Below, in pieces: positions 52,823 to 60,886 of a stretch of DNA of 64,000 nt. Below the pieces are notes generated by a model that was not told where the DNA came from, did not search any database, and was given only the letters and a program-made list of their open reading frames with translations. The position numbers were made by a program, and so were the translations under genes. This DNA is from Psychrobacillus sp. FSL K6-2836 (GTDB lineage Bacteria; Bacillota; Bacilli; Bacillales_A; Planococcaceae), in the NCBI RefSeq assembly GCF_038003085.1, contig NZ_JBBOOM010000001.1, positions 1,054,001-1,118,000 of the forward strand, in the 5' to 3' direction. Position 1 is the stretch's first letter; each line of letters begins with the position of its first letter.

Positions 52823-53488
52823 TCATTCAATAGATACCGGTGAGAAAACATAGTTGCCTCTTTCGACTGTCTCCCCAATTCTTATCGGAACCCTTTTTGA
52901 AAAAATTGGACCGTCTACAACAACCGTATGAAATTCTCCATTTTCTCCGCAAGCATCGATTCCTAGCGCTTCTAATTCTACTATTAACTCATTTGAAAAC
53001 TTTCTTCCAATAAACTCGGCAGGCATCATCGTTGTATTCACAACTACAATCCAAGCTTCAAAGCCCACATCTAACAATTCCTCTATAATCTTGCGACGAG
53101 GCTCCTTCCATAATGGATGCACTGCAACAATATTCGATTTTGCACAGGTTTTCTGTACCCATTCTAAGTGACCCTCCAGATCAATATCTCCAAATACACC
53201 ATGCGTAATTCCTTCCGTACGACATTTATCCATTGCATCTATAAATTGTCCTTCATATGAATTCCAGCTTGCTTCCTTTATTGATAGTGGCACTCCTAAA
53301 TGTTCTGCCTGAGCTGTGACTACTTCAAGGGGAAGTGCATGGGATTTCGAAATATCTCCTTCCTCTTCGAACATGGTCAGTAACTTTTTCGGTCTCATCC
53401 CCATTTTCATTGCCCGGTAATAGGCCATTGCAGAATCCTTCCCGCCACTCCAAGAACATACAAATGGAATATCTTTCAATTTTGGCAC
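52823..53488 (-). CDS. Dph6-related ATP pyrophosphatase
   Basis: A 221-residue protein of the N-type ATP pyrophosphatase family (diphthine-ammonia ligase-like). The PP-loop SWSGGKDSAMAYY is at residues 13-25, with GVFGDIDLEGHLEW near 95-108 and HPLW near 122. Eukaryotic and archaeal members amidate diphthine on EF-2, which bacteria lack, so here it probably adenylates another substrate. It is close to yuiD but separated by 89 bases. Confidence 0.85.
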   Translation of the reverse strand: MPKLKDIPFVCSWSGGKDSAMAYYRAMKMGMRPKKLLTMFEEEGDISKSHALPLEVVTAQAEHLGVPLSIKEASWNSYEGQFIDAMDKCRTEGITHGVFGDIDLEGHLEWVQKTCAKSNIVAVHPLWKEPRRKIIEELLDVGFEAWIVVVNTTMMPAEFIGRKFSNELIVELEALGIDACGENGEFHTVVVDGPIFSKRVPIRIGETVERGNYVFSPVSIE

Positions 53489-53596
53489 ATCCTTTCCTAA
53501 CTATTTTCATTGTAATCTAATTTTTGTAAATGAAGAATATAATCTGTCACTTCCATCACATACTTATAGAAAAACATGAAAGGAGTTCTCTTTCTA

Positions 53597-53932
53597 ATGC
53601 AATCCATTTCTTCCATTTTGCCACAAAACAAACTGATCAAAATGGGAATTGTCCTATTAATACTCGCTACATTCGATGCTCTATTTACCGATTTTGGCAT
53701 TCAGAATCATCATATAACAGAAGCTAATCCGATTATGCTTAGTATATATGAAGCCAACGTCACAGGCTTTTATCTTATAAAAATTGCTCTGCCTGTTTTA
53801 TTAATCAGTATTGTAGCCAAATTAGAATCAAAACCCTTTATATTGTTTTTGTTAAATGTAGCAATTTCCCTTTATGTAATTGTGCTGTTGCTTCACTTTT
53901 TTTGGCTAACACTTGCTTTTATTGATAAGTGA
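53597..53932 (+). CDS. Small four-helix membrane protein (DUF5658-like)
   Basis: A 111-residue integral membrane protein starting MQSISSILPQNK; AAAGGAG lies 11 bases before this ATG, while the upstream ATG at 53576 precedes the ribosome site. Helices lie at about 15-35, 52-72, 76-92 and 93-108. ATFDALFTDFGIQNHHITEANPIM, quoted here only by its key residues D, T, E-A-N-P (about 24-47), is the DUF5658 pattern. Function is unknown. It is divergent from the Dph6-like gene and convergent with the M23 gene. Confidence 0.72.
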   Translation: MQSISSILPQNKLIKMGIVLLILATFDALFTDFGIQNHHITEANPIMLSIYEANVTGFYLIKIALPVLLISIVAKLESKPFILFLLNVAISLYVIVLLLHFFWLTLAFIDK

Positions 53933-53944
53933 ATCCAGCAGCTA

Positions 53945-54955
53945 CTAACTTGCTGCTGGATTCTTTTTAGCACTCTTTTCCTGCTGCTCCCAACGCTTCA
54001 ATAATGGAAAAGGGTCGTAAGCCCACTCCGTGCGACCGTTAAATTTATACATTCCATAGTGTAGGTGTGGTGGGAATTTCCCCGAGGTTCCCTCACGACC
54101 ATAACCCGAACTACCAACGTAACCAATGACGGTTCCTGGTTCCAATATATCGCCTTCTTTTAACTCCTTTGTATAACCTGATAAATGGGCGTAGTAATGA
54201 TAGGTATTATTAACATCACGAATCCCTACACGCCAACCACCATAATCATTCCAGCCCTTTGTCTCGACAATGCCATAAGTTGTCGACTTCACTGGTACAC
54301 CATAGGAAGCGAACAAATCGGTCCCTTCATGCATTCGTCGCCCACCCCAGCCGCGTCTGTCACCCCAAGTGCTACGGTAACTGTAATTATGCTGTAAAGC
54401 CAATGGAAATGCACGTCCATCAAGGTCCACCGTATTATAATGCTGATAAATTTTAGCATTTGTCATAATCTGTTTGACTGCTTCATCTCGAGCATAATAT
54501 TCCTTCAAAGTTTTTTCAAAATCCTCAACTGTTACGACGCGTTCATTCAAATAATTAGTTAATGTAAACATTACGTCATCATCCTGTTTAAGATCAGCAA
54601 AGCCATCATTATTTCCATCAAGTCCTCTACCATCAAAGAAAGTAATTGATGTGCTATTCCGATCTTCTCTTATCGGATTCAATAATCCAACCCAAAAGTC
54701 ATTGGAAAATTGAAAAGCCACAATTCCATCTCGTTTCGGGAGATCACTTCGAACCTCTTGCAGATTACGCTCATATTGGTCAATTGCTGCCAAGTAATAC
54801 CACGGTAGCATCTCACTCGAATACTTTATATAGTAATCCATGCGCATTTCCAAAATCTGTTCCCTAGTCGGTTCCTTTTCCGCCGCCGAAACACTAGTGG
54901 AGATCAAAAAAGAAAGCACACAAACAGAAAACCCTCGCCTCAGCCAGCTTTTCAA
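53945..54955 (-). CDS. Secreted M23-family metallopeptidase
   Basis: A 336-residue secreted peptidoglycan endopeptidase. The ATG at 54976 lies before a full AAGGAGG, while TTG at 54955 is 8 bases after it and directly starts a good signal peptide (MKSWLRRGFSVCVLSFLIST, cleaved near VSAA), so 54955 is preferred. The N-terminal helical domain (about 30-180) precedes an M23 domain (about 195-325) with Zn ligands in MHEGTDLFAS (His and Asp), YAHLSGY and HLHYGMY. By family it cuts cross-bridges or stem peptides during growth or sporulation. It is monocistronic. Confidence 0.9.
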   Translation of the reverse strand: MKSWLRRGFSVCVLSFLISTSVSAAEKEPTREQILEMRMDYYIKYSSEMLPWYYLAAIDQYERNLQEVRSDLPKRDGIVAFQFSNDFWVGLLNPIREDRNSTSITFFDGRGLDGNNDGFADLKQDDDVMFTLTNYLNERVVTVEDFEKTLKEYYARDEAVKQIMTNAKIYQHYNTVDLDGRAFPLALQHNYSYRSTWGDRRGWGGRRMHEGTDLFASYGVPVKSTTYGIVETKGWNDYGGWRVGIRDVNNTYHYYAHLSGYTKELKEGDILEPGTVIGYVGSSGYGREGTSGKFPPHLHYGMYKFNGRTEWAYDPFPLLKRWEQQEKSAKKNPAAS

Positions 54956-55077
54956 AGCCACTACCTCCTTATTCATGATTCAAATAGCTTTCCCCAGAAA
55001 AAAAATTTCATGAATTGCATTTTTATATTAAAAAGGAGAATAATAAAAACGACTGCTATAAAAACAGTCGTCTGAAG

Positions 55078-55191
55078 AAAAGCGGAAGACGCCGATCTGC
55101 AGCGAAAAACGCTTGAAGATTGAAGTAAAAGGCGCTCTTGCCTTTTCTACAAGTCTGAAGCGATCGAGCTGCTGGCGTCTGGAACTAGACA
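55078..55191. repeat. Bacillaceae-type interspersed palindromic repeat
   Basis: From AAAAGCGGAAGACGCC to GCTGGCGTCTGGAACTAGAC. The ends are inversely related (GCGGAAGACGCC / GGCGTCTGGAAC), with an inner GTAAAAGGCGC-TCTT-GCCTTTTCTAC hairpin. I recognise this as a common intergenic repeat type in Bacillus-group genomes. A separate hairpin ACGACTG / CAGTCGT sits at 55049-55071. Confidence 0.65.
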
Positions 55192-55196
55192 TAGCA

Positions 55197-55898
55197 TTAC
55201 TTCTTGCATGCATTCATAAATGCCTCAAATATCGCGAGCGAACTAGCATCACCTTTACTTATTAAGCTCTCGGGATGCCACTGAACACCCATTACAAATG
55301 GATGCTTTGTGCTTTCAAAGGATTCAATAACGCCATCACTTGCAACACCGCTTACGATAAAACCTACCGGCATATTTCGCAGCGCTTGATGATGATAGCT
55401 ATTCACCTTAAATTTATCCACTCCAACAATTTTGCGTAACAATGACCCTTCTGTCACTTCTACAAAATGAGAGCCATGCCAATTTGGAGCCTCCTGATCA
55501 TGCTGTAATAATGGACCCTCTTTTTGCGAATAAATATCCTGATACATATCCCCGCCCATCGCAATACTCATAATCTGGGCACCACGACAAATTCCTAGAA
55601 TCGGCTTATTCAACTCCAACATCTTTTGAATTAGTGCCACTTCAAACAGATCTCGCTCTGGTACAATATTACCCAATCCAGGTAGTGGCTCTTCACCAAA
55701 CAACGTCGGATCGATATCTCCACCACCAGTTAATAATAGACCATCTATTGCTGCTGCAATCTCTTCAATTCCATCTCCAACTAAATTTGGCAGCACAATC
55801 GGAACTCCCCCGAACTGTGTGATCGCTCGCACATTGCTCATCGGAACTGACAGCAAATCCTCTTTTAAATTTGACGAAATCCCAATAATAGCACTCAA
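55197..55898 (-). CDS. Class-I glutamine amidotransferase-like hydrolase (peptidase C26), second copy
   Basis: A 233-residue paralogue of the protein at 14064-14861. The nucleophile is C104 in LGICRGAQIM, GGGDIDPTLF lies near residue 58, and the His-Glu pair is in GVQWHPESL. It starts at TTG 55898, after GAGGGGTG. By family it hydrolyses gamma-glutamyl amides. Its neighbours (repeat DNA and a dehydrogenase-like gene on the same strand) do not suggest a pathway. Confidence 0.86.
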   Translation of the reverse strand: MSAIIGISSNLKEDLLSVPMSNVRAITQFGGVPIVLPNLVGDGIEEIAAAIDGLLLTGGGDIDPTLFGEEPLPGLGNIVPERDLFEVALIQKMLELNKPILGICRGAQIMSIAMGGDMYQDIYSQKEGPLLQHDQEAPNWHGSHFVEVTEGSLLRKIVGVDKFKVNSYHHQALRNMPVGFIVSGVASDGVIESFESTKHPFVMGVQWHPESLISKGDASSLAIFEAFMNACKK

Positions 55899-56000
55899 TT
55901 TAGAACACCCCTCTAAGTAGAACTTTGTATTATATATTGAATGTATGTTTTCTAACAGAGCATGATTTCATTCTCAGTAAATGGATTAATGCAACTAAAC

Positions 56001-56894
56001 CTACTTCTCATTCATATTAGCTAATGCATCACTTATTAACCCTGGCAAATACTCCTTTAATTCTTTAAATTCATATCCTAATGACTTTGCTTTTACATTG
56101 CTGATCAGCCAAGTCTCTGAAATATTATATGGTGATCCGCTCTCTTCCTCCGTCGTTGCAACCACTTTCGCAGACTTCCCAACTTTTTCTTCTATATATT
56201 CAAGCAGCTCTCCCATTTTTACGTGTCCATTGGATGTCGCATTAATTGGACCCTCAAAATCGGATTGTCCAATCCATGCTAAAAAATCGCCAGCCTCTTC
56301 CTCTGATATATAATCCATAGCGGCATCTAAGTTGACGAAATGCACATCCTCTTGATCTCTTACTTTGCGAATATAATAATTCAGTCTCTCTGTATAGTCA
56401 TTAAGCCCAATGACAATCGGAAATCTTACTGCAACGACAGGAAAAGATGCACGCTGGAAAAATGCTGCTTCTGCTTGTCTTTTACCTTCAGCATAGGAAA
56501 AGTTTTCCTTTGGTCCTACGTTTAACTTGTATTCAAATGGATTGAAATTCTCTTCAGTAAATCCTTTACCTGTGCTAACTGATTCATAGACAGATTTAGA
56601 AGATGTAAATACATACTTTTTCGTTTTCTCAGTAAAAACGTCTATTGCATCTATCGCTTCCTGGGAGGAGTAACATATTTGATCAAATACTATATCCCAG
56701 TCCGTATCTACAAAATTCTTTTGCATATCGCCTACATCTAAGCGGTCGACCTTTACACGACTCACTTTATCTCCAAACGGATCCTCCACATTTCCTCGTG
56801 AGGCAATCGTCACATCAAACCCCTGTTTCAATAAAGTATCGACTAGCTGTACACCAAAAAATCTTGTTCCACCCAACACTAAGACCTTCCCCAT
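56001..56894 (-). CDS. NAD-dependent epimerase/dehydratase family protein (extended SDR)
   Basis: A 297-residue Rossmann-fold protein. The nucleotide-binding motif GGTRFFG is at residues 8-14 (a GGTxFxG variant typical of atypical SDRs and CSP41-like proteins). The usual YxxxK is present as YAEGKRQAE (about residues 155-163), with SSKSVYES near 120. It may act on a nucleotide sugar or be RNA-binding like CSP41; the substrate is not evident. The 21-bp repeat array lies directly upstream of its start. Confidence 0.8.
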   Translation of the reverse strand: MGKVLVLGGTRFFGVQLVDTLLKQGFDVTIASRGNVEDPFGDKVSRVKVDRLDVGDMQKNFVDTDWDIVFDQICYSSQEAIDAIDVFTEKTKKYVFTSSKSVYESVSTGKGFTEENFNPFEYKLNVGPKENFSYAEGKRQAEAAFFQRASFPVVAVRFPIVIGLNDYTERLNYYIRKVRDQEDVHFVNLDAAMDYISEEEAGDFLAWIGQSDFEGPINATSNGHVKMGELLEYIEEKVGKSAKVVATTEEESGSPYNISETWLISNVKAKSLGYEFKELKEYLPGLISDALANMNEK

Positions 56895-57020
56895 AATTTC
56901 ATCCCCTTTATTTGTTCATCTTCCCTAACTATCCCATTTCCATTACTAAATCGTCAATCAAATATTGCAAATTTTCTCTCAAACGTCTCGACTTGCCCCG
57001 ATATTGGTTCCGATATTTGA

Positions 57021-57496
57021 ATTACTTGCTCTCTATAGTACTTTACTTGCGGTCGACGGATATTTACTTATGCTCTTCATATAAATACTTGCTCTCATTT
57101 GCAAGTTACTTGCTTTCCAGAGGCATTTACTTGCGAAACGGATAATACTCCCAAATCCCTAGCAAATTTTAAAGGATTATTACGATTTTTCAATCAATAA
57201 TTGGACAGTTCTATTAGAAGAAAGTTATACGAGAGAGGTTTGTGTTTATACGAGAGCGTTGCATCTCTATCCGAGAGGGACTAACGCAATTATCATTCTA
57301 TACGAGAGTCATTCTACTCTATACGAGAGCAAGCCAGCTTTAATGTTGGAACCCGATCGCTCTCTCTTACTACTCCATTACTTGCGTTCGGCTACTATTA
57401 ACTTGCGCTCTTCGGATAAATACTTGCTTTCATTTGCTAGTTACTTGTTTTCAAGAGGCATTTACTCGTGAAATGGATAATACTTCCAAATCCTTC
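57021..57496. repeat. Three-part array of 21-bp units in alternating orientation
   Basis: TACTTGC cores occur at 57023, 57044, 57065, 57086, 57107 and 57128, exactly 21 bases apart, with an 18-base step to 57146. The inverse core TATACGAGAG occurs at 57226, 57247, 57268, 57299 and 57320 (21, 21, 31, 21). Plus-oriented units return, with TTGC-type cores at 57382, 57403, 57424, 57445 and 57466 and again an 18-base step to 57484. The gap 56895-57586 holds no credible gene. Confidence 0.8.
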
Positions 57497-57556
57497 TTAG
57501 AGTTCATGGAACTTCTTATTGCTGATAACAGCTTAGGAGAAGCATTTACCGTAACT

Positions 57557-57582
57557 AAAAAAACACTCCAAGGAGTGTTTTG
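57557..57582 (-). terminator. Terminator of the yvsG-like gene
   Basis: AAACACTCC-AA-GGAGTGTTT, 9-bp stem. On the minus strand TTTTTTAGTT follows; the hairpin lies just after the gene's stop. Confidence 0.75.
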
Positions 57583-57586
57583 GTTG

Positions 57587-58066
57587 CTAAAAATAATTTC
57601 CGAATACGCCGTAGCCGAAGTAGACAGTAAGTAGTGATAATACTGCGAATACGAGATACTCTACTGTGCCGCCTGTTCTCGTTGTAATGGGAAATCGGAC
57701 CGTTATCTTTAGTGGGTACAATAATTTGATGCCATTTTTGGTCGCCATATCTAATATGTAGTGACTAGCCATACCAACAAGAATACCCATAACGATAGAT
57801 TCGTTGTCGACAAACGAAGTCAAAAGAATGGCTATCAAAACTAAAAATAGTAAACTATGCGTGAAGGAACGGTGCCCGAAAAGGGCGTTGATCACCTTGG
57901 ATAATACTTTAAATTTACGACCGATTGTACTACCACCGTGGCAAATGTCCGGTATTAGGGCACCAACTACTCCTGCACCTACTAATAGAATAGGTTCAAA
58001 ATCTGTAACTTGGGCAAAAGCAAGACTTGCTGCAAGACCTCCTATGATGTGTGTGTTTCCTGTCAT
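57587..58066 (-). CDS. yvsG: Membrane-bound metal-dependent hydrolase (YdjM/YvsG family)
   Basis: A 159-residue polytopic membrane protein of the DUF457/YdjM family. Conserved metal-binding-type motifs are THIIGG (His6, near the N-terminus), IPDICHGGS (about 38-46), FGHRSFTHS (about 63-71) and ASHYILDMAT (about 99-108). Four to five helices span the rest. Related proteins are hydrolase-like and often under DNA-damage or stress control; the substrate is unknown. AAGGAG lies 8 bases before the ATG. Confidence 0.87.
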   Translation of the reverse strand: MTGNTHIIGGLAASLAFAQVTDFEPILLVGAGVVGALIPDICHGGSTIGRKFKVLSKVINALFGHRSFTHSLLFLVLIAILLTSFVDNESIVMGILVGMASHYILDMATKNGIKLLYPLKITVRFPITTRTGGTVEYLVFAVLSLLTVYFGYGVFGNYF

Positions 58067-58260
58067 GCTTTATTCTCCTTTTTCATGTATGTCGACAATT
58101 ATTTTACACTATTTTTAGTGTGAAAGTTATCGGGCATTTGTACTGTACATACGTTCTGTTACAGATATGCCTGATTAATAAAACAATCAAAAAAATGACA
58201 GATAAAAAAGGATTGAGCATGAAAAGAAGTGGGTATAGATATAGAAAGGGAGTGATGATT

Positions 58261-58662
58261 GTGGCAAACGGAAATAAAAGATCTATGATAATAGGGGCAG
58301 CTACCGCACTTGCAGCAGTATATCTCACAAGTAAAAACAATAAAGCACAATTAAAAACAGCAGTAAAAAATTCTAAAACAAAGATTGATTCTATGGTGGC
58401 TTCTAAAAATACAAAACCAAGTCAAATGACAAAAACAGGTTTCTCCGACCCGAACGATCCAGATGATAATCGTATGGTTGAAGAGGGTGCCATGACAAGC
58501 GTTCAATATTATAATGAAAATGTACAAGATGCTAATACAAAGGCAGAAGCAAAACAAGCTTTCCCTAAATCTCAGCAGAAAAAATTAGCTAAAAAAGTAG
58601 AATCTTTACCGGAAGACAACAACGATTCACCAGCAAAACAAGAAAATGCTGCACATTTATAG
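58261..58662 (+). CDS. Small membrane-anchored hypothetical protein
   Basis: A 133-residue protein starting at GTG 58261, 8 bases after AAAGGGAG. One N-terminal hydrophobic helix (about residues 9-25, SMIIGAATALAAVYLTS) is followed by a long Lys/Asn/Gln-rich hydrophilic tail. In-frame ATGs at 58219 and 58255 are possible starts; 58219 would add MKRSGYRYRKGVMI. I do not recognise the family, but the layout resembles YtxH-like general-stress proteins. It is divergent from yvsG. Confidence 0.7.
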   Translation: MANGNKRSMIIGAATALAAVYLTSKNNKAQLKTAVKNSKTKIDSMVASKNTKPSQMTKTGFSDPNDPDDNRMVEEGAMTSVQYYNENVQDANTKAEAKQAFPKSQQKKLAKKVESLPEDNNDSPAKQENAAHL

Positions 58663-58690
58663 GAATTTTTTATGATTCTAGGGTAAAGCA

Positions 58691-58725
58691 AAAACACCAT
58701 TGTCCCTTGTAGACAATGGTGTTTT
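58691..58725. terminator. Bidirectional terminator
   Basis: AAAACACCATTGTC / GACAATGGTGTTTT, 14-bp stem and 7-base loop. It separates the convergent small membrane protein and RNase H-like genes. Confidence 0.85.
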
Positions 58726-58762
58726 CAATATGTAGTTAGGAAACTAAGTAGGAAAAACAAAC

Positions 58763-59425
58763 CTAATCCCCCACCAATTCAATGACAGCCTGAATATCAA
58801 TACCATTTAAAGCCTGTGTAGCTAAACGGTCTGCTTCCCCATTCTTTTTCCTCGGTACTAACTCGTATTCCGCTTGAATTCCAAGACTCAATAGCTTCTC
58901 TTCAATTCGGTCTGCCCAACCAGTCAAATCCCTTTCAATTACTGGCCACTCGCCGTTTAAATGATTGATAACTACCTGTGAATCACCTATAAACCGAACA
59001 GGCAAATGATGAACACCCAGCAAATCCAATTCCTGTAACCCTAAATGCATCGCAGCATATTCCGCCTCATTATTCGATTCCAAACCTGTCGCGGGGGCAT
59101 TTCGTCTCAATCGATAAGCCTTGCCATTCTGCTCATAATAAATGACACAACCCAGACCAGAACTTTTCGTTTCACGGTCATATCCTCCATCAAAATATAC
59201 CGTCACATTATGTGGCTCGGTCTCAATACCTTTCAAATATCCCTTCAATTCTTTCACAGTCCAAGAACTATCGAACCGATCAACAAATGTCACCTGCTTT
59301 AGTCTTCCTGTACGTTCCATATCTTCCGAAAACAACAATGCCTGCGCAGCTGGCACCTCCTCTGAAAAGAACTCCATCTCCGCTCCTCTCGGCGTTTTGT
59401 ACACCCACTCCATCCGCACCTTCAT
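58763..59425 (-). CDS. RNase H-like (reverse-transcriptase-like) protein, YpeP/YpdQ type
   Basis: A 220-residue protein starting MKVRMEWVYKTPRG; the frame opens at 59461, but AAGGAGG lies 9 bases before the ATG at 59425. A short N-terminal domain (about 1-70) precedes an RNase HI fold (about 75-210) with the acidic residues in VYFDGGYD, NNEAEYAAMH, FIGDSQVVINH and GEADRLATQAL, so the DEDD-type active site looks complete. It may remove RNA from RNA-DNA hybrids; Bacillus YpdQ-type homologues often lack measurable activity. Confidence 0.88.
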   Translation of the reverse strand: MKVRMEWVYKTPRGAEMEFFSEEVPAAQALLFSEDMERTGRLKQVTFVDRFDSSWTVKELKGYLKGIETEPHNVTVYFDGGYDRETKSSGLGCVIYYEQNGKAYRLRRNAPATGLESNNEAEYAAMHLGLQELDLLGVHHLPVRFIGDSQVVINHLNGEWPVIERDLTGWADRIEEKLLSLGIQAEYELVPRKKNGEADRLATQALNGIDIQAVIELVGD

Positions 59426-59759
59426 CTCGCATTCCTCCTTATATAGCATTAGTATTTCCATTGTATATCAATTTATGACGCTTCTACGTGCTCACATATT
59501 TCTCTTTAGTACAAAAATAGCAGTCGAAATTAGTATTCGACCGCTTAAGAAAATATCCATTTATGCATACACTAAAGATTTTTTTTAGTATATCTAGTAT
59601 ATTTGAAATGCAAAAAGAAATTAATACACTTTTATTTAAGTATTTCGTACCCTTCTAAAATGCTCATAGAGTCTTAGGAAGTTTCAATACTTAAAATAAG
59701 ATTGGAGGAAACTATTCTATCAATAGAAGTTTAACGAAAATGCTAATAAGACACCCAGT
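59426..59759. other. Intergenic region between the RNase H-like and PlcR-like genes
   Basis: AT-rich. GCAGTCGAA-ATTAGTA-TTCGACCGC (59519-59545) is a hairpin that could terminate transcripts, and ACTAAAGA-T8-AGTATATCTAGTATAT (59570-59602) is a short dyad-rich patch. GGAGGAAAC at 59704 is not followed by a usual start codon. No PlcR box (TATGNAN4TNCATA) was found here. Confidence 0.4.
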
Positions 59760-60650
59760 CTAATCTAAATATTGCTTTTTATTCTGTTTAATCGCTTGAA
59801 TGTAGAATGGAAGCTCTTGAAATTCAAAGATGAATAGAGCTTGTCGGTATACTTCTCTAATTTCTGCAACTGGAGCAAGTTTTTTTTCTAAGCATTGACC
59901 CTTGTAATAGAGGAATTGCCCAGTAAAAAAGAAAAATGTTGATTCTTTAGCCTTTTGAATACCAAGGTTAGCGGTTTCTAAAGCTGCGTCAATGTCATTG
60001 ATATCATACAGTATTTTACACTTATTAAATAATACAATTATAAGTGTTTCATAAATTTTATAATCATTATAATTTTTATGGATATGTTCCTTCAATATTT
60101 TATTATAGTGATACAAACATTTATAACTTTCACCCTTATCTCCGTATATATTTGCAATTGAATTATTTATTTTAATATGAAGGAAACGGAACTGAATGGT
60201 AGTTTGGTTAGAAAAATTTAATATTCTTTTCAGACTAACTATACATTCATCAGGGTCAATCTGTTTTAAAGAATAGTTTGAAGTTAGTAATATGTATTCT
60301 AAATATAAGTTCAACCAAACATTATCTTCATCAAGTTTATTACTGTTAATAATAGAAATAACTTTTTGATAATTATGCTCTTTTAAATGAAACTCAATAT
60401 CTTTTATAAGTTTTTCGCTTTCTAAGACATTTTTATGAAATAACATCTCAATAAAATACTCGACTGGGACTTGTAGCTTTAGGGCTATCTTCAATAAAGT
60501 ATCTATTGCTGGATAAACTTCTCCGGCCTCTATTCGACTTATCGTCGACTGTGTACAAATATCTTTTGCGAGCTCCTTTTGGGAAAATCCCAGTTCAGCT
60601 CTCATTTTACTTATTTCAATGCCTAAGTATTTCATTTCCAACAGGATCAC
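59760..60650 (-). CDS. PlcR-like RNPP-family quorum-sensing regulator
   Basis: A 296-residue cytosolic regulator (291 if the ATG at 60635 is used; the first codon is GTG). An N-terminal Xre-type HTH (about residues 8-65) closely follows PlcR: ELAKDICTQSTISRIEAGEV then YPAIDTLLKIALKLQVPVEY. The C-terminal part (about 75-290) is a row of TPR helices that would bind the signalling peptide. Length and the QALFIFEFQELPFYIQAI-type final repeat also agree with PlcR (about 285). A secreted PapR-like peptide is encoded divergently 34 bases away. PlcR activates target promoters when bound to its re-imported heptapeptide. Confidence 0.87.
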   Translation of the reverse strand: MILLEMKYLGIEISKMRAELGFSQKELAKDICTQSTISRIEAGEVYPAIDTLLKIALKLQVPVEYFIEMLFHKNVLESEKLIKDIEFHLKEHNYQKVISIINSNKLDEDNVWLNLYLEYILLTSNYSLKQIDPDECIVSLKRILNFSNQTTIQFRFLHIKINNSIANIYGDKGESYKCLYHYNKILKEHIHKNYNDYKIYETLIIVLFNKCKILYDINDIDAALETANLGIQKAKESTFFFFTGQFLYYKGQCLEKKLAPVAEIREVYRQALFIFEFQELPFYIQAIKQNKKQYLD

Positions 60651-60683
60651 CCCATATTATATAAAAAAAGGACGGTAAAAAAC

Positions 60684-60809
60684 ATGAAAAAGTTATCTAT
60701 TATTCTATTAATCGTATTAGCAGTAGCTTTATTTCCAAATGTAAGTAACGAAACTGCTTTATCACTAAAAGGTCCAATTACTACATTAGATCTACCATTC
60801 GTCCACTAA
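60684..60809 (+). CDS. PapR-like secreted signalling peptide precursor
   Basis: A 41-codon gene, below the size limit of ordinary gene calling. The product has a signal-like start (MKKLSIILLIVLAVALFP, hydrophobic core at residues 4-17), a short polar middle (NVSNETALSLKGPITT) and ends LDLPFVH. B. cereus PapR is 48 residues with the same layout and ends in the active heptapeptide ADLPFEF, so D-L-P-F at residues 36-39 is the key match. AAAGGA lies 11 bases before the ATG and a strong terminator follows. It is divergent from the PlcR-like gene, whereas papR of B. cereus is downstream of plcR on the same strand. Confidence 0.82.
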   Translation: MKKLSIILLIVLAVALFPNVSNETALSLKGPITTLDLPFVH

Positions 60810-60816
60810 TTCAATC

Positions 60817-60856
60817 AAAATCCAATAAAATTATAACATTAATTTTATTGGATTTT
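60817..60856 (+). terminator. Terminator after the PapR-like gene
   Basis: AAAATCCAATAAAATT / AATTTTATTGGATTTT, a perfect 16-bp stem with an 8-base loop, beginning 8 bases after the stop. The right arm itself ends in TTTT. Confidence 0.8.
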
Positions 60857-60886
60857 CTTAAAAATATTATATAAGGAGAAAAACCA

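Noticed and set aside
55028-55213. 61-codon minus-strand frame
   Set aside because: It is formed by the interspersed palindromic repeat at 55078-55191 and overlaps the end of the amidotransferase gene.
57021-57496. CRISPR array
   Set aside because: Units are 21 bases with only a short conserved core, the orientation flips, there are no repeat-spacer boundaries and no cas gene.
58051-58260. N-terminal extension of the small membrane protein to 58051
   Set aside because: It overlaps the yvsG start and lacks a ribosome site; AAAGGGAG just before 58261 marks the likely start.
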